64,000 nt of DNA. Source: Malus domestica (lineage: Eukaryota > Streptophyta > Magnoliopsida > Rosales > Rosaceae). Positions within the stretch are counted from its first letter, which is position 1. Every line of letters starts with the position of its first letter. Both the position numbers and the translations under genes were made by a program. A model generated the notes under the pieces. That model did no database searches and was not told the DNA's origin. It saw only the letters and a list, made by a program, of their open reading frames with translations. The stretch spans positions 7,452,501 through 7,516,500 of the forward strand of contig NC_091675.1 in the NCBI RefSeq assembly GCF_042453785.1. Direction: 5' to 3'. This document shows positions 12,170 through 25,481 of this stretch, in pieces.

Positions 12170-15100
12170 ATGGATCGGCAGCCTCACGACTACTCCGCCA
12201 TGGCCTACGCCCAACAGCGCCAGGCAGCCACCAGCCTTCAACAGCAGCAGCAGCAACAACAACAACCGCCCCAACAGCAGCAATTCGGGTACCCGCCCCA
12301 AACCCAACAGCTCCACGGTGGCCCGCCGCAGTTCGTGGGTCCCCACCCCTCCCTCCAGCAACAATTCCCTTATCATCCCCACGGGCCGCCGCAGGTCCTT
12401 CCCCATGCGCCGCCGCACCCCCACCACCTACCTCCTCCGTCCTTCGCTCCCCACCTCCCCCCTCCGTTAGTTCCATCACCCTTCCACGCCGGGCCCACCT
12501 ACGACTCTCCCCAGCCTCCGCCGGCGGCTCCTCCTTCTGACCCGGAGCTTCACAAACGGATTGACAAGCTCGTCGAGTACTCCGCCAAGAACGGCCCGGA
12601 GTTCGAAGCCATGATCCGGGAGAAGCAGCAGGACAATCCCGATTACGCCTTCTTGTTCGGCGGCGAAGGCCACGGCTATTACCGATACAAGCTCTGGCTA
12701 TCAACCCGGGCTCCGGGCGGGTCTTTTAACCCGGCTGGATTCCCATCCGGGTCGATGCACATGCTACGCCCGCCCCCAAACCCAATGATGAACGCGCCGC
12801 CATCTGCGGCAATGATGGGAGGGCCTCCGCCGCCGTATTTCTACGAGCAGCAGCGGCACGGGCAGCCATTCGGGGTTTATGGGCGGGCGGACTACGACCA
12901 GTCACCCTCCAAGCCCTTCAAGGGGCTCTCGGGACCGCTTCCCTCTGAGGTTGCAATGGAGCTCAATAATGTGCTTATGACGTTGAATGGGACCAAAGAG
13001 TCGATTAAAGGAGCAAAATTTTGGTTTATGCAGCGGTCGATATTCGCGCCGGCATTGGCTGAGGCTCTTCGGGAGAGGCTGTTTGGCTTGGATGATTCTG
13101 AGAGGCAGCTTCATGTGATATACCTTACAAATGATATTTTGTTTGAAAGGTAATTCTAATGGCGCATTAATCATTCGTGGTAATTGCAGAATTCTTGTTT
13201 GTTTTTGCTCGCTTAACTGTAAGTTATTGCTTTATTGCTTTTGCTTGGTATGTTTTTTGTTAGAGTAATGCAACTCTGAAAAGATAAAGTTTTGTTTTTT
13301 GAGCTGCGCCGGCATGTTTTCTGGAAACAGTTGCTTGTGTAATTGTCTTGTTAATTTCTTATGAATATGGATAACTGTCACTGATATTTCCATTAAATCG
13401 TTGAAAGCTTCAATCCCATTATTTGTTATAGCTCACACTTCTCAACAACACAGTTAATGGGTTGGTGCTTGGGTGATGTTTGTTTTCCGTTGTGTGAAAA
13501 AAAACGCCTTTGAACATGTTTGTGCTATTATGTAGGGATAATGTCCTGGTGAGTCTACCAAACCCACAAAAACAACGGAATTTAGAAACTACAACCTGAA
13601 TTTCTAACTTTATTCAAGATTAATACTTTAGGAGTATCTTGACCATATCCTTTGGAGCATCCGAGAAGTAACCTATAGTCAACACCACAAAAATGTCAAT
13701 GATACTCCAAATGGAGTATCCGATACATATTGGAAGGTTTCGTGGGGGTGTAGGTATCCGATACTCACCATTGTCCAATTTTCAAGTATCGGTATAACAG
13801 ACGGAGTTTGGGGGGCCGGGTGTTTTGACGGGTGCTAGCTGTGGAAAACCACCAAAACAAAAAAGTTACTTTTTTCACAGGGAGGATGGGTGAACCTTTC
13901 CGGGTTTATATATGCCTTTTTCTGTTGCCACAGGTTTGCAGATCAACAGATCATCTATAATTTTGTCATAACTTTTTTTTAAAGCTCCGTCTTTTACACT
14001 TAAAAGGCTCTATTTTTGTTTATGCGCACTATAATCCTTCTAATATCTAGCCTCGAGTCTAGTTTTCTGAGTTTATGGTGATAGTGTCAGCAAAGAAGTT
14101 AGAGGTTTCTTTTTTTGTTTACCTTTTTGTTTTCTTTGACACAGATGCTTGATGTAGTGCAAATAATTCTTTGACAGTCCTTTCTTTGCCTTTGAATTTA
14201 CAGCTCGCATCGGCGGGCTGGTGAAGGCCTTGATAATGAATCACATGCACTCAAACCTATCTTAGGTTCCATGCTTGCAAGGATTTATCACAACCCCCAA
14301 ATCACAGAGGACAGTCAATTGAAGTTGCAGCAAATTTTACAGCTGTGGGCTTCTAAGAACATTTATGATCAGGATACTATTGATGCACTAAGGAATGAGA
14401 TGCTTGGTGGACCATCAAGTAATTCTTTTACGGGGCTTCCAAAAGACTTATCCACTGCTTCAGCAGATTCAGTAGCAGGTAGGCAGTAGGCTTCTGTGTT
14501 GTGTGTATGTCTAGGGCCTAGGCTACTAAATTTCAGGCGACAGGGCTTAATAAACTGGTGTGGCCTATACGTTAATTATCTTTTTCTTTATCTTGAATGC
14601 AGTATTGCCACCACAAACAACAAATCATAACGTATTTCAATGGCAGCTGGATACACAAAGCTCTGTTTCCAGTTCCCATGATCAAGATCACCTTGATAAA
14701 CATGCAGTTCCTGGCCAAGGCATGCCACTGTCTCTGCCATCCCAGCAATTTCTTCCAAATTCAGTCCCTCCTGTTTCTTTTCCTGGGTCCATGCCCATAC
14801 CATCTTCCGTTCAACCAGCAAACCAACAACCCACATCCCATTTACTGTTAGGTCAACCTGCTAGTAGCGGTGAGAAGTTGCCACCATATCCGTTGTTCCC
14901 ACCTGGTCTTATTCCTCAGATGGTCAGAAAGATGCAGATTGGCAGTGGTGTACCATACTCACCGATGAGCCCTTTGGACATTCCAACCGTTATACCTCCA
15001 TCTACTGTTCCTCAGTCAGAAATTCTTGAGAGAGTGTCGAAATTCTTCAAGGAGATTGGAGAAGTTAACCCTTCTGAAGGGCCCCTTCATGATTCCGATG

Positions 15101-15369
15101 GTAGGGATGAGGATGATTATGAAAGAGAGCCTGCGGAGCGCAAGGGTGGAGCTTGCATCCCTCCACCCCCAAACCTGCAGATGGACCCCGAGACGGGGGC
15201 TTATGCTGATGGAAGTGTAGATAGAAAGAGTGGCTCGGGAAGGTTGGGATTAGGGGCCACAGCTAATCCAAATGAGGCAAGCCAGTACGACGATGTTTAT
15301 TCTTCTTACAGGAAACAGAGAAGCACCAACTACCACTCATCCATGAGTGCAAGAGCTTCAGCAAGGTGA
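12170..15369 (+). CDS. SURP and CID domain splicing-related protein (CHERP-like)
   Basis: Three exons (12170-13149, 14204-14478, 14603-15369) join in frame to 673 residues. The N terminus is Pro/Gln-rich with a CAG/CAA-encoded poly-Gln run. A SURP (SWAP) module follows at about residues 123-175 ([19 protein letters not shown], then [16 protein letters not shown]). A CID domain of the RNA polymerase II CTD-interacting type spans about 257-415 ([32 protein letters not shown]). The tail is acidic and Arg/Ser-rich with a [13 protein letters not shown] motif. Animal CHERP is a U2 snRNP-associated splicing factor, so a nuclear pre-mRNA processing role is inferred. It resembles Arabidopsis At4g31200, which from memory lies beside the topoisomerase gene there too. 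It is shorter than CHERP, and no G-patch is seen. Confidence 0.92.
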
Positions 15370-15520
15370 AAAACAGATCTGCTGGGAGTTGGAAAATGGC
15401 AGCTTCTTCTTCCTTTTTCCATTTTTCGAGTTTTTCTTTTCTTTTCGATGATGTATTCTGAGTGTCAGATTTTGGTTAATGTTAACGCATGTAAGAAATA
15501 GTACTGCAAGCATTTTACCT

Positions 15521-15583
15521 AACAGATAAATTAAGAGTTCTTCCAAAAAAAAAAAAAAAAAAAAAAAACAGATAAATTAATAG
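15521..15583. repeat. Poly-A tract between two 17-bp direct repeats
   Basis: Near the expected 3' end of the SURP/CID transcript, AACAGATAAATTAAGAG and AACAGATAAATTAATAG (one mismatch) flank nine bases plus about 24 A. It looks like a target-site duplication around a tiny poly-A retroinsertion, or a replication-slippage duplication. Confidence 0.7.
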
Positions 15584-16910
15584 TCTTTTAATTCATGGAA
15601 AGTTTCCTTTCATCTATCTATTGGACATTTTGGACTTGGATTGGATCCTACGGGACAATTCCAGCTTCGCCCTTCTCTTCCATGAGAGAGGATCCTCGCC
15701 GGATCCTCTTTGTGAGGACCGGGATCCTTAAATTACATATGCGATCAGTTTTTGTCATGTACTGTTTATATTAATTTTAAATAAAAAAAATTACAATGAT
15801 TTCTGATTGCACGATATATGATAAATAAATGTGATTTGAAGATTTCCAGAATCCCACAAAGAAGAATCCAGGATCTCACTCCTCTTCCACCCCCCAAACC
15901 CACGCCAGGCGGCTGTCCCCTCCGCATTTATGCATCTTTTACTATGTAATATTTTCTTTATCTATCTATTAAAATTATTTTATTTATCAAAACAATCCAC
16001 TTTTTACTATGTAAAAAGATACGTAACATGACAAATTTTCAATCACGTAATGGGAAAAATAAGCATGAAATGCTAAATTATAAGTTACAAAATAGGTTTC
16101 TCTAATCAAATACGGAAACGGAGTACAAGTGATATTTTAACACTAGCTGACAATTCACACATCTATTTTTGTCTTTTATCCATTTTTGTTAATTTTTTAA
16201 TATTAATTTTTTTTCAATTCATTAAATTTAACAGTTAAAAGTTAAAAAAATATATGTAAAAAGTAAAAATAAGTGTGGTATTATCAGAAAAGTATTCTAT
16301 CCCGACAAAAGATGTTAAAAAGATTTTTATCGAATTCGCAACCGACAATACACAAAGGTAAAATTTCAAAAGGCAGAGCTTCCCAACGCTCCAATCTTTT
16401 ACCCAATCACGTTTTGGTATGCCTTTCGCCCCCATCCATGGCACGTTGGAGGTTAGACTCACATTTCCCATTTCTCAATTTCCCAATTTTCCCATTCCCT
16501 TTGCTTCATTTCCGTTACTCTCTCTCCTTCCCCTCCAATTTTTTTTACTCTCTCTCCCTCTCTACACACTCCTCACTCCACTTCCTGGACTTCCTTTCTC
16601 TCTCCTTGATCCAAAAACCCAACTCAAATCCAGGTTTCATTCGATCCTATTTACTCTCGAATTGGATCGGTTTCGTGTTCTTCTATCCTGGGTCCAATCC
16701 AATCCCATCCCCTGTTTTTTTTTTCTTTCCAATTTTCCAGATTTGGGTTTTTTTTTATTCGATTTGCAGGTTTTTGGTCAAACAAGAAAAAAAACCCAAG
16801 TGTTTTCTTTCATCAGATTTATCATGTAATTTTGGGACTTAGCTGCCACTGAGTTCATTTGACACTGATCCGAAAACAGAGGATTTGTGTTTTGAAGCTT
16901 AGATTTGGCC
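15584..16910. other. Intergenic: 3' flank of SURP/CID gene and leader of transporter gene
   Basis: It is AT-rich. The last 500 bp (about 16440-16900) become strongly CT-rich, with runs of TCTCTC, as in many plant 5' leaders, and end just before the transporter ATG. The open frames across this CT-rich stretch are low-complexity Ser/Leu/Pro/Phe and are not credible proteins. Nothing else was recognised. Confidence 0.6.
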
Positions 16911-19451
16911 ATGGAGAAATGTATTGAGACAGAAGCTAGCTCGTTTTTGAGGTTGTCTTTCTATCTATCCTACTTTGTTTTCTATTGGGTTTATGTTACT
17001 TTTAGAAAGATTTTGGCTTGATGATTACAAATGTAAGGAAAGGACATGTTTTATATGTTAATGTGCATACATGTTTGCGAATTTTCGATGCCTTGAATCG
17101 AAAAATTGTCGATTGATTTCCTCAGTCTTGTTGTGTTTGAAATTTGAATGCAGTTTGTCCGCGGCCTTGTCGTATGGGGCTGCTTCCATGGCGATGGTTT
17201 TCATCAATAAAGCGGTTATTATGGAGTACTCACACTCCATGACCCTTCTCACAATGCAGGTATTACTTTAAGAGTACGAATGTCGGTCTTTTCTTCCTTG
17301 ATTGTGCACAAGGACCCGTCTTTCGATTCCTTATTGTCCTTGTAATTTGCATGTGTTTTCTGCTTGGTTGTGCATAATGAGCCTTCTTTCGTTTGTTTAT
17401 TGTCTTAGCAATTGGCAACTGCTTTGCTTATATATGTTGGTCGAAGATTTGGATACACGAGATCAAGAGGATTAGAAATGTCCACTGCGAAAAAGCTTCT
17501 CCCTGTGTCGCTTTTCTATAATGCTAATGTGGCGTTTGCGTTGGCCAGTTTGAAGGGAGTTAATATTCCCATGTATATTGCAATCAAAAGACTCACACCG
17601 CTTGCTGTGCTTGTAGCTGGATTCTTCTCAGGGAAGGGGAGACCCTCAATACAGGTTATTACACTTAACGATAGGATTAGTTATTCTTCTTTTTTCTTTA
17701 GTATTAGTGTAAGTGAAAACGAAACTTGTTCTGTAACGAGAGCAAAGTACTTTTAGTCTTCGAAACATATGATGTGAAAATTTCGGAAGAAACATGCACG
17801 ATTTGACTAACACTGTAAGCGTAAAATGGAAGCTGGATTTACATTATTCTTTGCTATGCTTTCTATTGGTTCGGGCTTAGTGGTCTGGAATTCATAAGCT
17901 AAGATATTTTGGATGATTCAAATTATTATGGACTTGTCATTTTGTCGGTGCTTGAGATGTCTCCATGATGACAGCTTTGACCTGCTTGATGATAACTAAG
18001 ATTACAAATCTATATTTGGCATCCATATTAGGAACAATATATCTTGTGACATAGCGATAGCTTCCTTATTAAGTTGACTTTATTAAGTGATGATAAAGGA
18101 TGCTTGATTTCAAATAATCACCCGTCATAGTTTTTGTTAAAAATGCAAAGTTATTCAGAGAAGATGAGAAATATAGTGTGAAAGTCCTGACAAAAAGCAT
18201 TTTCATTACCACTAAATTTGATGATACCGTGATTTAGGTTCAGCAATACTCAGTTCTCTTTCACGCATCAGGTGTGTCTTTCAGTAATATTGACTGCAGT
18301 TGGGGTTCTGATAGCTGCACTTGGAGATTTTTCGTTTGACCTTTTTGGATATAGCATGGCCCTCACTTCTGTCTTTTTCCAGGTAAGATGATGATGTTTT
18401 TGTTCATCCACGGTTCTGTGTTATACTTGTTTCGAATGGTATGTTATAGTAATTAAGCTCATACAAGAACTTCATTTTTTATTCAGACCATGTACCTTGT
18501 GTTGGTGGAGAAATCTGGTGCTGAAGATGGGCTATCATCAGTTGAGATCATGTACTATAACAGCTTTCTGTCTCTTCCGTTTTTGATGCTTCTCATTGTA
18601 GCTACCGGAGAATTTCCAAATTCGTTATCATTACTAGTTGCAAAGGTCAGAACCTTAACCTTTTCTTTATTTATGAATTCATTCCTCTTTATTTATTTGG
18701 GACTATTTGTAGATCCTTGGCTGCTTAAATTGTTCGGGAAATGGATTACTGTCTTTGACATCTAGTACAAGGCATTTCTTATCCAAATTTTTGATAAAAG
18801 AAGATAACTAGTAAATAGCATAAAATCAAGTCCGATAATGGCTTTCAACTTATAAATTCCAGTTGGACAAAGCAATGCGTTGCTGCCCGCCCATTTAGTT
18901 AGTAACCATGCAAAAAATTTCTTGGGGGACCTGGGGCTTATTGCTGTGGCACTGAGTTGCTGTTCTTCTTTCCTACAACTTTCATACATTATATGAGTCT
19001 ATGACTGACATGTAATTTTCTTTATTTGCAGAGTAATTCCTTGTACTTTTTGGTGATCCTCATTCTTTCATTTATCATGGGCATTGTTCTCAACTTCACC
19101 ATGTTCTTATGTACGATAGTCAACTCCGCTCTAACAACAACCATCGTTGGAGTCCTAAAAGGGGTTGGGTCGACGGTATGCCTGAACTACCTCTTCTTTT
19201 TCATAGATTAAATGACGATTTGTGGAAATTATGTTTTATTTCAATACAAATATTTGTATGAAAATTTGTCTATACGTGTTTCTCAGACCCTCGGTTTTGT
19301 ACTACTGGGTGGCGTGCAAGTACATGTTTTGAATGTGACTGGACTGGTTATCAACACAGCCGGCGGAGTTTGGTACTCGTTTGCCAAATATCAACAGAGG
19401 AAGAGCAAGCCCGCAAAGCGGATTGCAGATGTGGAGGCTCATCGAAAATAA
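16911..19451 (+). CDS. UGNT1: Nucleotide-sugar transporter, UGNT1-like (UDP-GlcNAc transporter family)
   Basis: Seven exons (16911-16951, 17154-17259, 17409-17654, 18272-18382, 18487-18645, 19032-19175, 19287-19451) join in frame to a 323-residue, very hydrophobic protein of about ten membrane segments. It belongs to the drug/metabolite-transporter fold of the NST-KT/TPT superfamily. Visible signatures include ASMAMVFINKAVIMEYSHSM in the first segments, KRLTPLAVLVAGF, and the closing TTTIVGVLKGVGST followed by NVTGLVINTAGGVWYSFAKY. A Lys/Arg-rich cytosolic tail follows. The close similarity I recall is to Arabidopsis UGNT1 (At4g32272), which moves UDP-GlcNAc into the Golgi for N-glycan and sphingolipid glycosylation. 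Substrate is inferred from family only. The gene converges with the channel gene, whose stop codon is about 460 bp away. Confidence 0.9.
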
Positions 19452-19913
19452 AACTAGGAGTGCAGCTCGGGTGGGGGAAGGAGGGGGGATTCGGTTTTAA
19501 TCACGAAATTGCCATTTTTTTATGTAAATTTTGGCTAATGGTGTGGGTTTGCGGGTTTGGACCCGACATGGGGATGTAGTGTGGATTTGTGGATTTTGTT
19601 TGGTTTACATCAATTTTAAATATTGGCATTTGGCTGCCGCTCCCAACATACCATATGGTTTCTTATGCTTTGATTTTGGTTTTTCTTGAGTAGAGATAAC
19701 TGTATATGGAAATTGGAAGGAGTACCGGGTTTAACCATATTTGGAACACCAGATGGTATTTTGCTTGTTAGAACGTAAGTAATTTGTTAATACTACGTGA
19801 CCACGCAACGACACTTGAAAGACAGGTAGAGGAACAAGAATTTACAAAGGATTCATGGTGAAAGATAGGTTTCTTCAACAATTTGGACGATTGGCTGAGA
19901 GTTTTGATGTGAG
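19452..19913. other. Intergenic between convergent genes (shared 3' flanks)
   Basis: This stretch must hold the 3' untranslated ends of the transporter (plus) and the channel (minus). It has T-rich segments on the plus strand and no other feature that I can support. Confidence 0.6.
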
Positions 19914-22859
19914 CTAGTCATCTTCTGGCTCCATTGAGAAGTCTGGCTCTTCAGGTTTTAGCAACTTCGGCAGCTGAACATCCTTGGATTTTTGAGCTCC
20001 TCTCCTAGTGTTTGCAGCAAACCTTGAAGCCAAAATTGTGACACCAAGATTCTGTCTCACTTGGAAAGTATTCGAAGTTTCATTACCACTAGAAAACTCT
20101 TCCTTTTCTTCTTCTGTATCATCAGCCTCTTCGTCGTGTTTGTCGTAATTGTACGAGAATGACTCTGCCATGCTAAGGTTCTTCGCCAACATTCTCTTCT
20201 TGAACCGCCTCCACGCTACCTGAATGAAGCATGCAGCCCAGGTCCTCCAATGGTAGGAGTAGAAACGAAATGTGTGTTGTAACTTCTTGCTGTGGAGGCG
20301 CCTAAACTGATTCGCGACGAATTTTAGGTCTTCTGCTCTCAGCGCAAAGGCTTCTACTTCGTCGAGGGATTTAACAGTTCTTGTGGAAGAAGGCAAGTTG
20401 AGGGTTGATTTGGGAAGCAATGCCCAAGCAAGCAACTCTTCTCCACAAAAATCGCCGGGCCTCAAAGTGATTGAGTTGAAGAAACCTGTCCTGCCTCCAT
20501 TTGTTGTGGAGCTCTCTAGTTTCCCTCGGATAACGAAAAGCATCTCTGTGACAGGGTCGCCTTCGCGAACAATGTACGTGCCCTGAGTACTTAATGAGGA
20601 TACCAAACGCTCGCATATGGCGTCAAGTAGTTGTCCGTCCATCTGTGCGAAAAATGGGACCTGAAGATGACAGAATTGAAGCGAAAATCGTTACTCATTA
20701 GTATTTGCTTTACTATGATCAATCAGTATCAACATTCCTGTCCCATGATCAGAGAAGGCACTTACGCGTCGAACAAGATCTAAACACAAGTGGCGTTGGA
20801 TATCTCGACGAAGATCAGTAGGCAGGGCATGTAAGATTGATTCTTCATCAACCCCTCGAGTGGCAACCCACTTGTACTGCACGAATCGCCTAACGCGCTC
20901 TTGCAGATCTTGGGGGAGTTGACGGTGTCTCATCCACTCCTCTGTGTCTCGCCGCTTGAGCCTCCACTCCTCAAGTCTCAACGTGATTGATTGCAAATAG
21001 GTCTGCATTATATCGAAAACATATCTTTTACAAAACTAAAAAATTATTAATTGTTTTAAACTGCAGAAAAGTGAACAGATTTCATCATCCGCACCTGCAT
21101 ATTTCCGATTAAGTGAGCAAACAGAACCAAACCCAAGATTGCAATTAGTATTGCAAATGACGTTTCCCCGATAAATGTGCTTGTACTCAAATTCTGACCA
21201 TAGGAGCTGAGATATATTAAAACAGATTATATCAGAATCTGAAAATGTTGATCAAATTTCAGATTATATCAGAACCATGTACTGATGATCATACCTCAAG
21301 TTCTGCAAACCCCACCAAAGACAGTAGAAGTACTTCTCAAGAAACCCCGTGGAGACGACATTTTTCGTCAGTGCATTTGCAAATATGCCATAGTTGAAAC
21401 TGGTGCTGGTTTCCGGATTGCAGTTACTAAACACTTGAGTACTGTTCAACCACGTCCGGCGGTTATCATTGTTCAAATTACCACAATCCAAGTAGCTGAG
21501 AAAACACTTCATGGGGCTAAATTCCCTTCGGCATTCAGACTTCCAGCACGTTGCATACCGTTCAATGGACAACAAGTACCACGATGCCCCTAAGATCTAC
21601 AACGACAGACATTGTTCTAGCGTTCGTTACTGTGAGTTCTGAAGGACAATCTGAACTAAACTGATAAATTGCATGTAAACAAAAGAAGCTGCATTACGTA
21701 CATGACTGGCTAACATGTAGAGTGCGAGATTATACGCAGCCCCCGCCCAGGCGGTCTTTGTGACTACACCAGTGGCTTTGATGATCTGAGAGCTTAATGG
21801 GAAAATAAGATAGAGTCTAGGAATATACTGAAGAAGTACAATCAGTACAAGGGCATTATTGGTAGCATGTGAGCTTCTAACTGCAGGTATAATAAACCAT
21901 ATCACAATCTGCAAGAAAAGAATATAAGAAATAGCATTGTTATTTCCAGAACTGTTGCAGGAACTAATAAAATCGAAGGAATCGGATTAAAAACAGAGAA
22001 AAAAGTATACGATGAACAAATCATGAGGCGCGGTGTTGTCTAAAATTACCATACAGAACGAAAAATCTCGAGGAGATCATAGAAAGTTGAAAAAAGAAAG
22101 AGCATATATCAATGTAAAAATATAATTATGGTGATGATTATTGCACCTGAGGGAGAGGCAGTGTAGCTATGAGATCTATGAAGAAATCCGTTCTCAAATA
22201 CCTTCGAGCAATCTTCTTTGGATCCATAACAAGTTCCCCCCTCCCGAAAACTCTCGAACTCGGGGATACATAAGCTGTCCTTAACTTAATGAACATGTGC
22301 AACAGATAGAACATGTCCGCGAGAGTGCGAAAAAACGTCACAACAATTCCTAAATTCAAATCAGTTGTCATACAAGATGAACTACCGTCATTTTGCACCG
22401 AAGGGAGGTAGAAAAAAAGCGGATCAACGAACAATGCTACCAAGCAAGAAAAGAGAAAAACCCTGTTCCATTGCAGGAAAATGTCACTTCCCGGATCAAG
22501 AATTTGCTTCTTACGTGGCTCCTGGTTCTCTGAGAAAACCTTAAAACTCCCAAATCTCGGAGTTTTATTAGTTCGAACTCCGGTAGTAGTACTAGTACCA
22601 CCATCAGGAATTAACAAGGGTGCTGCTGTTGATATTTTGTATGCAGATAGTGGCTCTTCTGAGTGTTTTTGGATATCACTTTTTTCCCAGGAAAACTGAA
22701 CATCTTTCTTATCATGATCATAAAACCTGGAATTATGAAATTAAACACAATAATTAAGAAAAATTAAAAAAATAACAATAGAGAGTAAATTGTGAAATAT
22801 GAAATTGGTTTTGTAAAATGGAGACAATACCTTAATACCTTGTCTTTCTTCAACTCCAT
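19914..22859 (-). CDS. Cyclic nucleotide-gated channel, group III (CNGC14-like)
   Basis: Seven exons (22859-22831, 22726-22147, 21908-21702, 21596-21295, 21206-21095, 21002-20766, 20660-19914) join in frame to 737 residues. The plan is a cytosolic N terminus, six transmembrane segments from about residue 95, and a pore region with YFYCLWWGLQNL followed by the plant GQN selectivity filter (SSYGQNLS). The C-linker contains RLEEWRLKRRDTEEWM. A cyclic-nucleotide-binding domain has TYIVREGDPVTEMLF and RPGDFCGEELL, and a calmodulin-binding IQ motif near 632-645 reads AACFIQVAWRRF. It is a plasma-membrane Ca2+-permeable channel by family. The first residues (MELKKDKVLRFYDHDKK) recall Arabidopsis CNGC14, which supports group III. 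The tail is acidic and Glu/Asp-rich. Length is normal. Confidence 0.93.
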
Positions 22860-23845
22860 GCTTGTAAGTTTGATAACATCAATATGCATCACATGCAACT
22901 AAAGGATCCAAAATGTGAAATGAAGAACAACAAGCGAGAAAAGTAAAAGTTCAACGACAGCATATTTTATGGGAAACATTTCCAAAATCCAAACAAATAT
23001 ATATGTCTATAAATATATATTAAACGAGCGTTATTCTTCACTAATTATATATAATTACAAAGAAGAGATTCGAACTTCGGTGAAAAGAAAGCGCATTGCA
23101 CTAGTCAACATGGCTAAGCGTTTGCAAATCTAAATGAATATAAAGTGAAAAGTTAAGAGAGAGAGAGAGATGAAGCTTGATCCAAGGCTGAAACTTTGGG
23201 ACGAAAAGATGTGCAGAAATCTGGGGGAGGGAGAGAACGTGAAGGACATGGATGTTTCGATTAAAGAACTTGAGTGTTGCGATTAAAGACAAGAGAGAAA
23301 TATGTATTAAATTCTACGTTAGTAGATAGAAACTGCTAGCCATGATTTTTCTTCACACATTTTGGTTGACTTTTTCTTCCACCAATTGAAATTGGTTGAG
23401 GAGGGAAGGGATGCACGATCCAGTTGTGTCAAATTATTGATTAAATACTAATAAGGTCTTTTGATAATTTAACCAGATCTGAAATGCAATCCTAGCTCCA
23501 CTCGAATCAAGAAATTATGAGGGTAAAGTTGCTATCAACTACACAACTTTATACAATTTCCAAGTTAAAAGTCTGAGGGTCTTACGAAGCGGTTTTTTAC
23601 ATTGTTATGGTGGTATATTACACTTTAATTTAACGTTACTATTTCAAGCACTAACATTACTAAGTATCAATGTAACCATTTTCTACAAAGCGTTTCTACT
23701 AAAAGCAAACGCATAAACAAAAAAGAAGACTATAAGCATTGACGGAGTTGGATTGTGACTGAAAAAAAGATGTTGGTGGAGTTGTCACAATTAAAGGCGT
23801 CATGTCTGGTCGTCTATTACGTTCAAGAATGAAGGTGTAATTGGT
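22860..23845. other. Upstream region of the CNGC gene
   Basis: It holds the presumed promoter and leader of the channel gene (minus strand). A short GA run lies at about 23157-23170. There is no other gene or repeat that I recognise. Confidence 0.5.
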
Positions 23846-24061
23846 GGAGATGGATTGTCTGCCCTTCCTATCTCATGCCCTTCTCATCCCCTCTTATTTA
23901 TGTGGTCACGATTAAGCCACATCAACATTTTATATTCTTATTGTTTTTTGTCTTATTATTTCTATAAAAAATTAATATAAAATGTTAACGTGATTTAACT
24001 GTCATAAAAAATAGAAAAATATGGGAATGGCATGGGATAGGAGGGCAGATAATTCATCTCC
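23846..24061. mobile_element. 216-bp palindromic MITE, copy 1 (9-bp TSD)
   Basis: The termini are an inverted repeat (GGAGATGGATTGTCTGCCC against GGAGATGAATTATCTGCCC read from the other end). The inner part is also largely palindromic ('ttaagccacatcaacatttta' against its inverse). It is flanked by a perfect GTAATTGGT at 23837-23845 and 24062-24070. A 9-bp duplication suggests mobilisation by a Mutator-like transposase. Relatives lie at 24248-24441 and 39829-40052. Confidence 0.85.
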
Positions 24062-24247
24062 GTAATTGGTGCCCCAAAATGGCTATCGTACATTTCCACA
24101 TTGAAAGCATATTGAAATTTGATTGAATAAAGACAGGTGGACGGATGGGATTGTTGATAGGCTAGACAGTAGACCAATAAACATGTCACACGTGTGTGCA
24201 GTAACAACGCAGCGTTGCTATGCTTCTAATGTTTTGGTATGAACAAC

Positions 24248-24441
24248 GGAGCTGGATTGTCTGCTCTCCCATCACATACCATTTCCATCTTCTCTTATTT
24301 TTTTGGTCACGGTTAAGCCATGTTAACATTTAAAAAAAAATTTAATATAAAATATTGACGTGACTTAATCGTAACCACAAAAATAAAAGAAGATGGGAAG
24401 AGAATGAGATGGGGGACGGCAGACAATCTAGGTCCATCTCC
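24248..24441. mobile_element. Palindromic MITE, copy 2
   Basis: Same family as the 216-bp element 190 bp upstream: TGGATTGTCTGC near both ends, and internal 'ggttaagccatgttaacat' mirrored by 'attgacgtgacttaatcg'. A target duplication is no longer clear. Its termini are more diverged than those of copy 1, which suggests an older insertion. Confidence 0.75.
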
Positions 24442-24654
24442 ATATATCATTAATTAATTCACCTTACAACTCAATTCCGTAGGTCATTATCTGTTTGGAG
24501 AGTGGACGCCCACCAAAATATAAAAGGAATTTACATTTTGAAATTTAAATTATTATTTTTAATTTAAACGATAGTTAGGAAGATGAAAATTAAACTTAAA
24601 ATTTCGAGTGCGCAAATAAATGTTCTAAATTATTTGAGTTATAAGTTTATTCTC

Positions 24655-24790
24655 ATGCAAGTGGCCTCTTACTATAGTGGTGGAAATGTGTTATGCCCTT
24701 ATACGAAGAATTCGAATTCCGTCAATGACTAATCTAACATCTAACTTACTAATGATGTCGCTCAACTCACAAAAAAAAAAAAAAAAAGGG
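24655..24790 (+). mobile_element. SINE-like short retroelement ending in poly-A
   Basis: A tRNA-like A-box region ('agtggcctcttactatagtgg') is followed about 45 bp later by a B-box-like 'gaattcgaattcc', and the unit ends in about 18 A. The spacing and tail fit a tRNA-derived SINE. Target duplication was not resolved, so confidence is limited. Confidence 0.4.
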
Positions 24791-25481
24791 TTTCTTGTCA
24801 TCCCCAAGTTTATATTAGATTTTGAATGTGACTACCATCTTGCATGAGGAGGAATTCTTCTTCGATCTTGACATTCGGTTGCGTGCATTAGACGAGAAAA
24901 CAAAAAACTCGAACACGCCATCACTTTGGGACTCATACGCAAAAATATGGTGTCATTTGGATTGGATTATATTGGAGATTCAAGGTCTATTTAACATATA
25001 GATAAACGATTTTTCGTTTTACGGATTCGAGATGAAAAAAAAAAACTTATCCTTTCTAGTTAATTGAAACACAATTTGCTTTTATTTCACATTAAATTGA
25101 ATATAGTGAGAAGTACATTCCAACCAAATACTAAACACCAAACACAGCTGCAGGCTTTGCATTGAAGACCATACTCGAATATATTATCACGCTCTTTCAC
25201 CAACCGATTATATTTATCGTGCTCTTTTACCAACTGAGCTGCAAGCCTTTTAAGATGCAATAAACCACATCCTTTTTTCTTTTTTGTAAAATCAAATTTA
25301 TTAGAAAAAAAATTCTATCAAAATTTATCTCTCAAACTGCGGGCAATTCAACGGTGAAGATTTACAGGATTGGCTTGAAGTTTTATAATTGCAATGGTGC
25401 GACACGCATAGGGAGATTACCAAATATTTCGACACCTTTTCATCTTTTTAAACTGGTAAAACTAGAATACATCAAGAAGTT

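Noticed and set aside
12125-12704. Long minus-strand open frames (100-181 aa) opposite the first SURP/CID exon
   Set aside because: They are Arg/Gly/Leu-rich mirror frames of a G+C-rich, Pro/Gln-coding exon, with no domain and no splice context.
16273-16842. 189-aa and 136-aa plus-strand open frames before the transporter
   Set aside because: They are low-complexity Ser/Leu/Phe/Pro from CT-rich leader sequence, the two frames overlap, and neither has a recognisable product.
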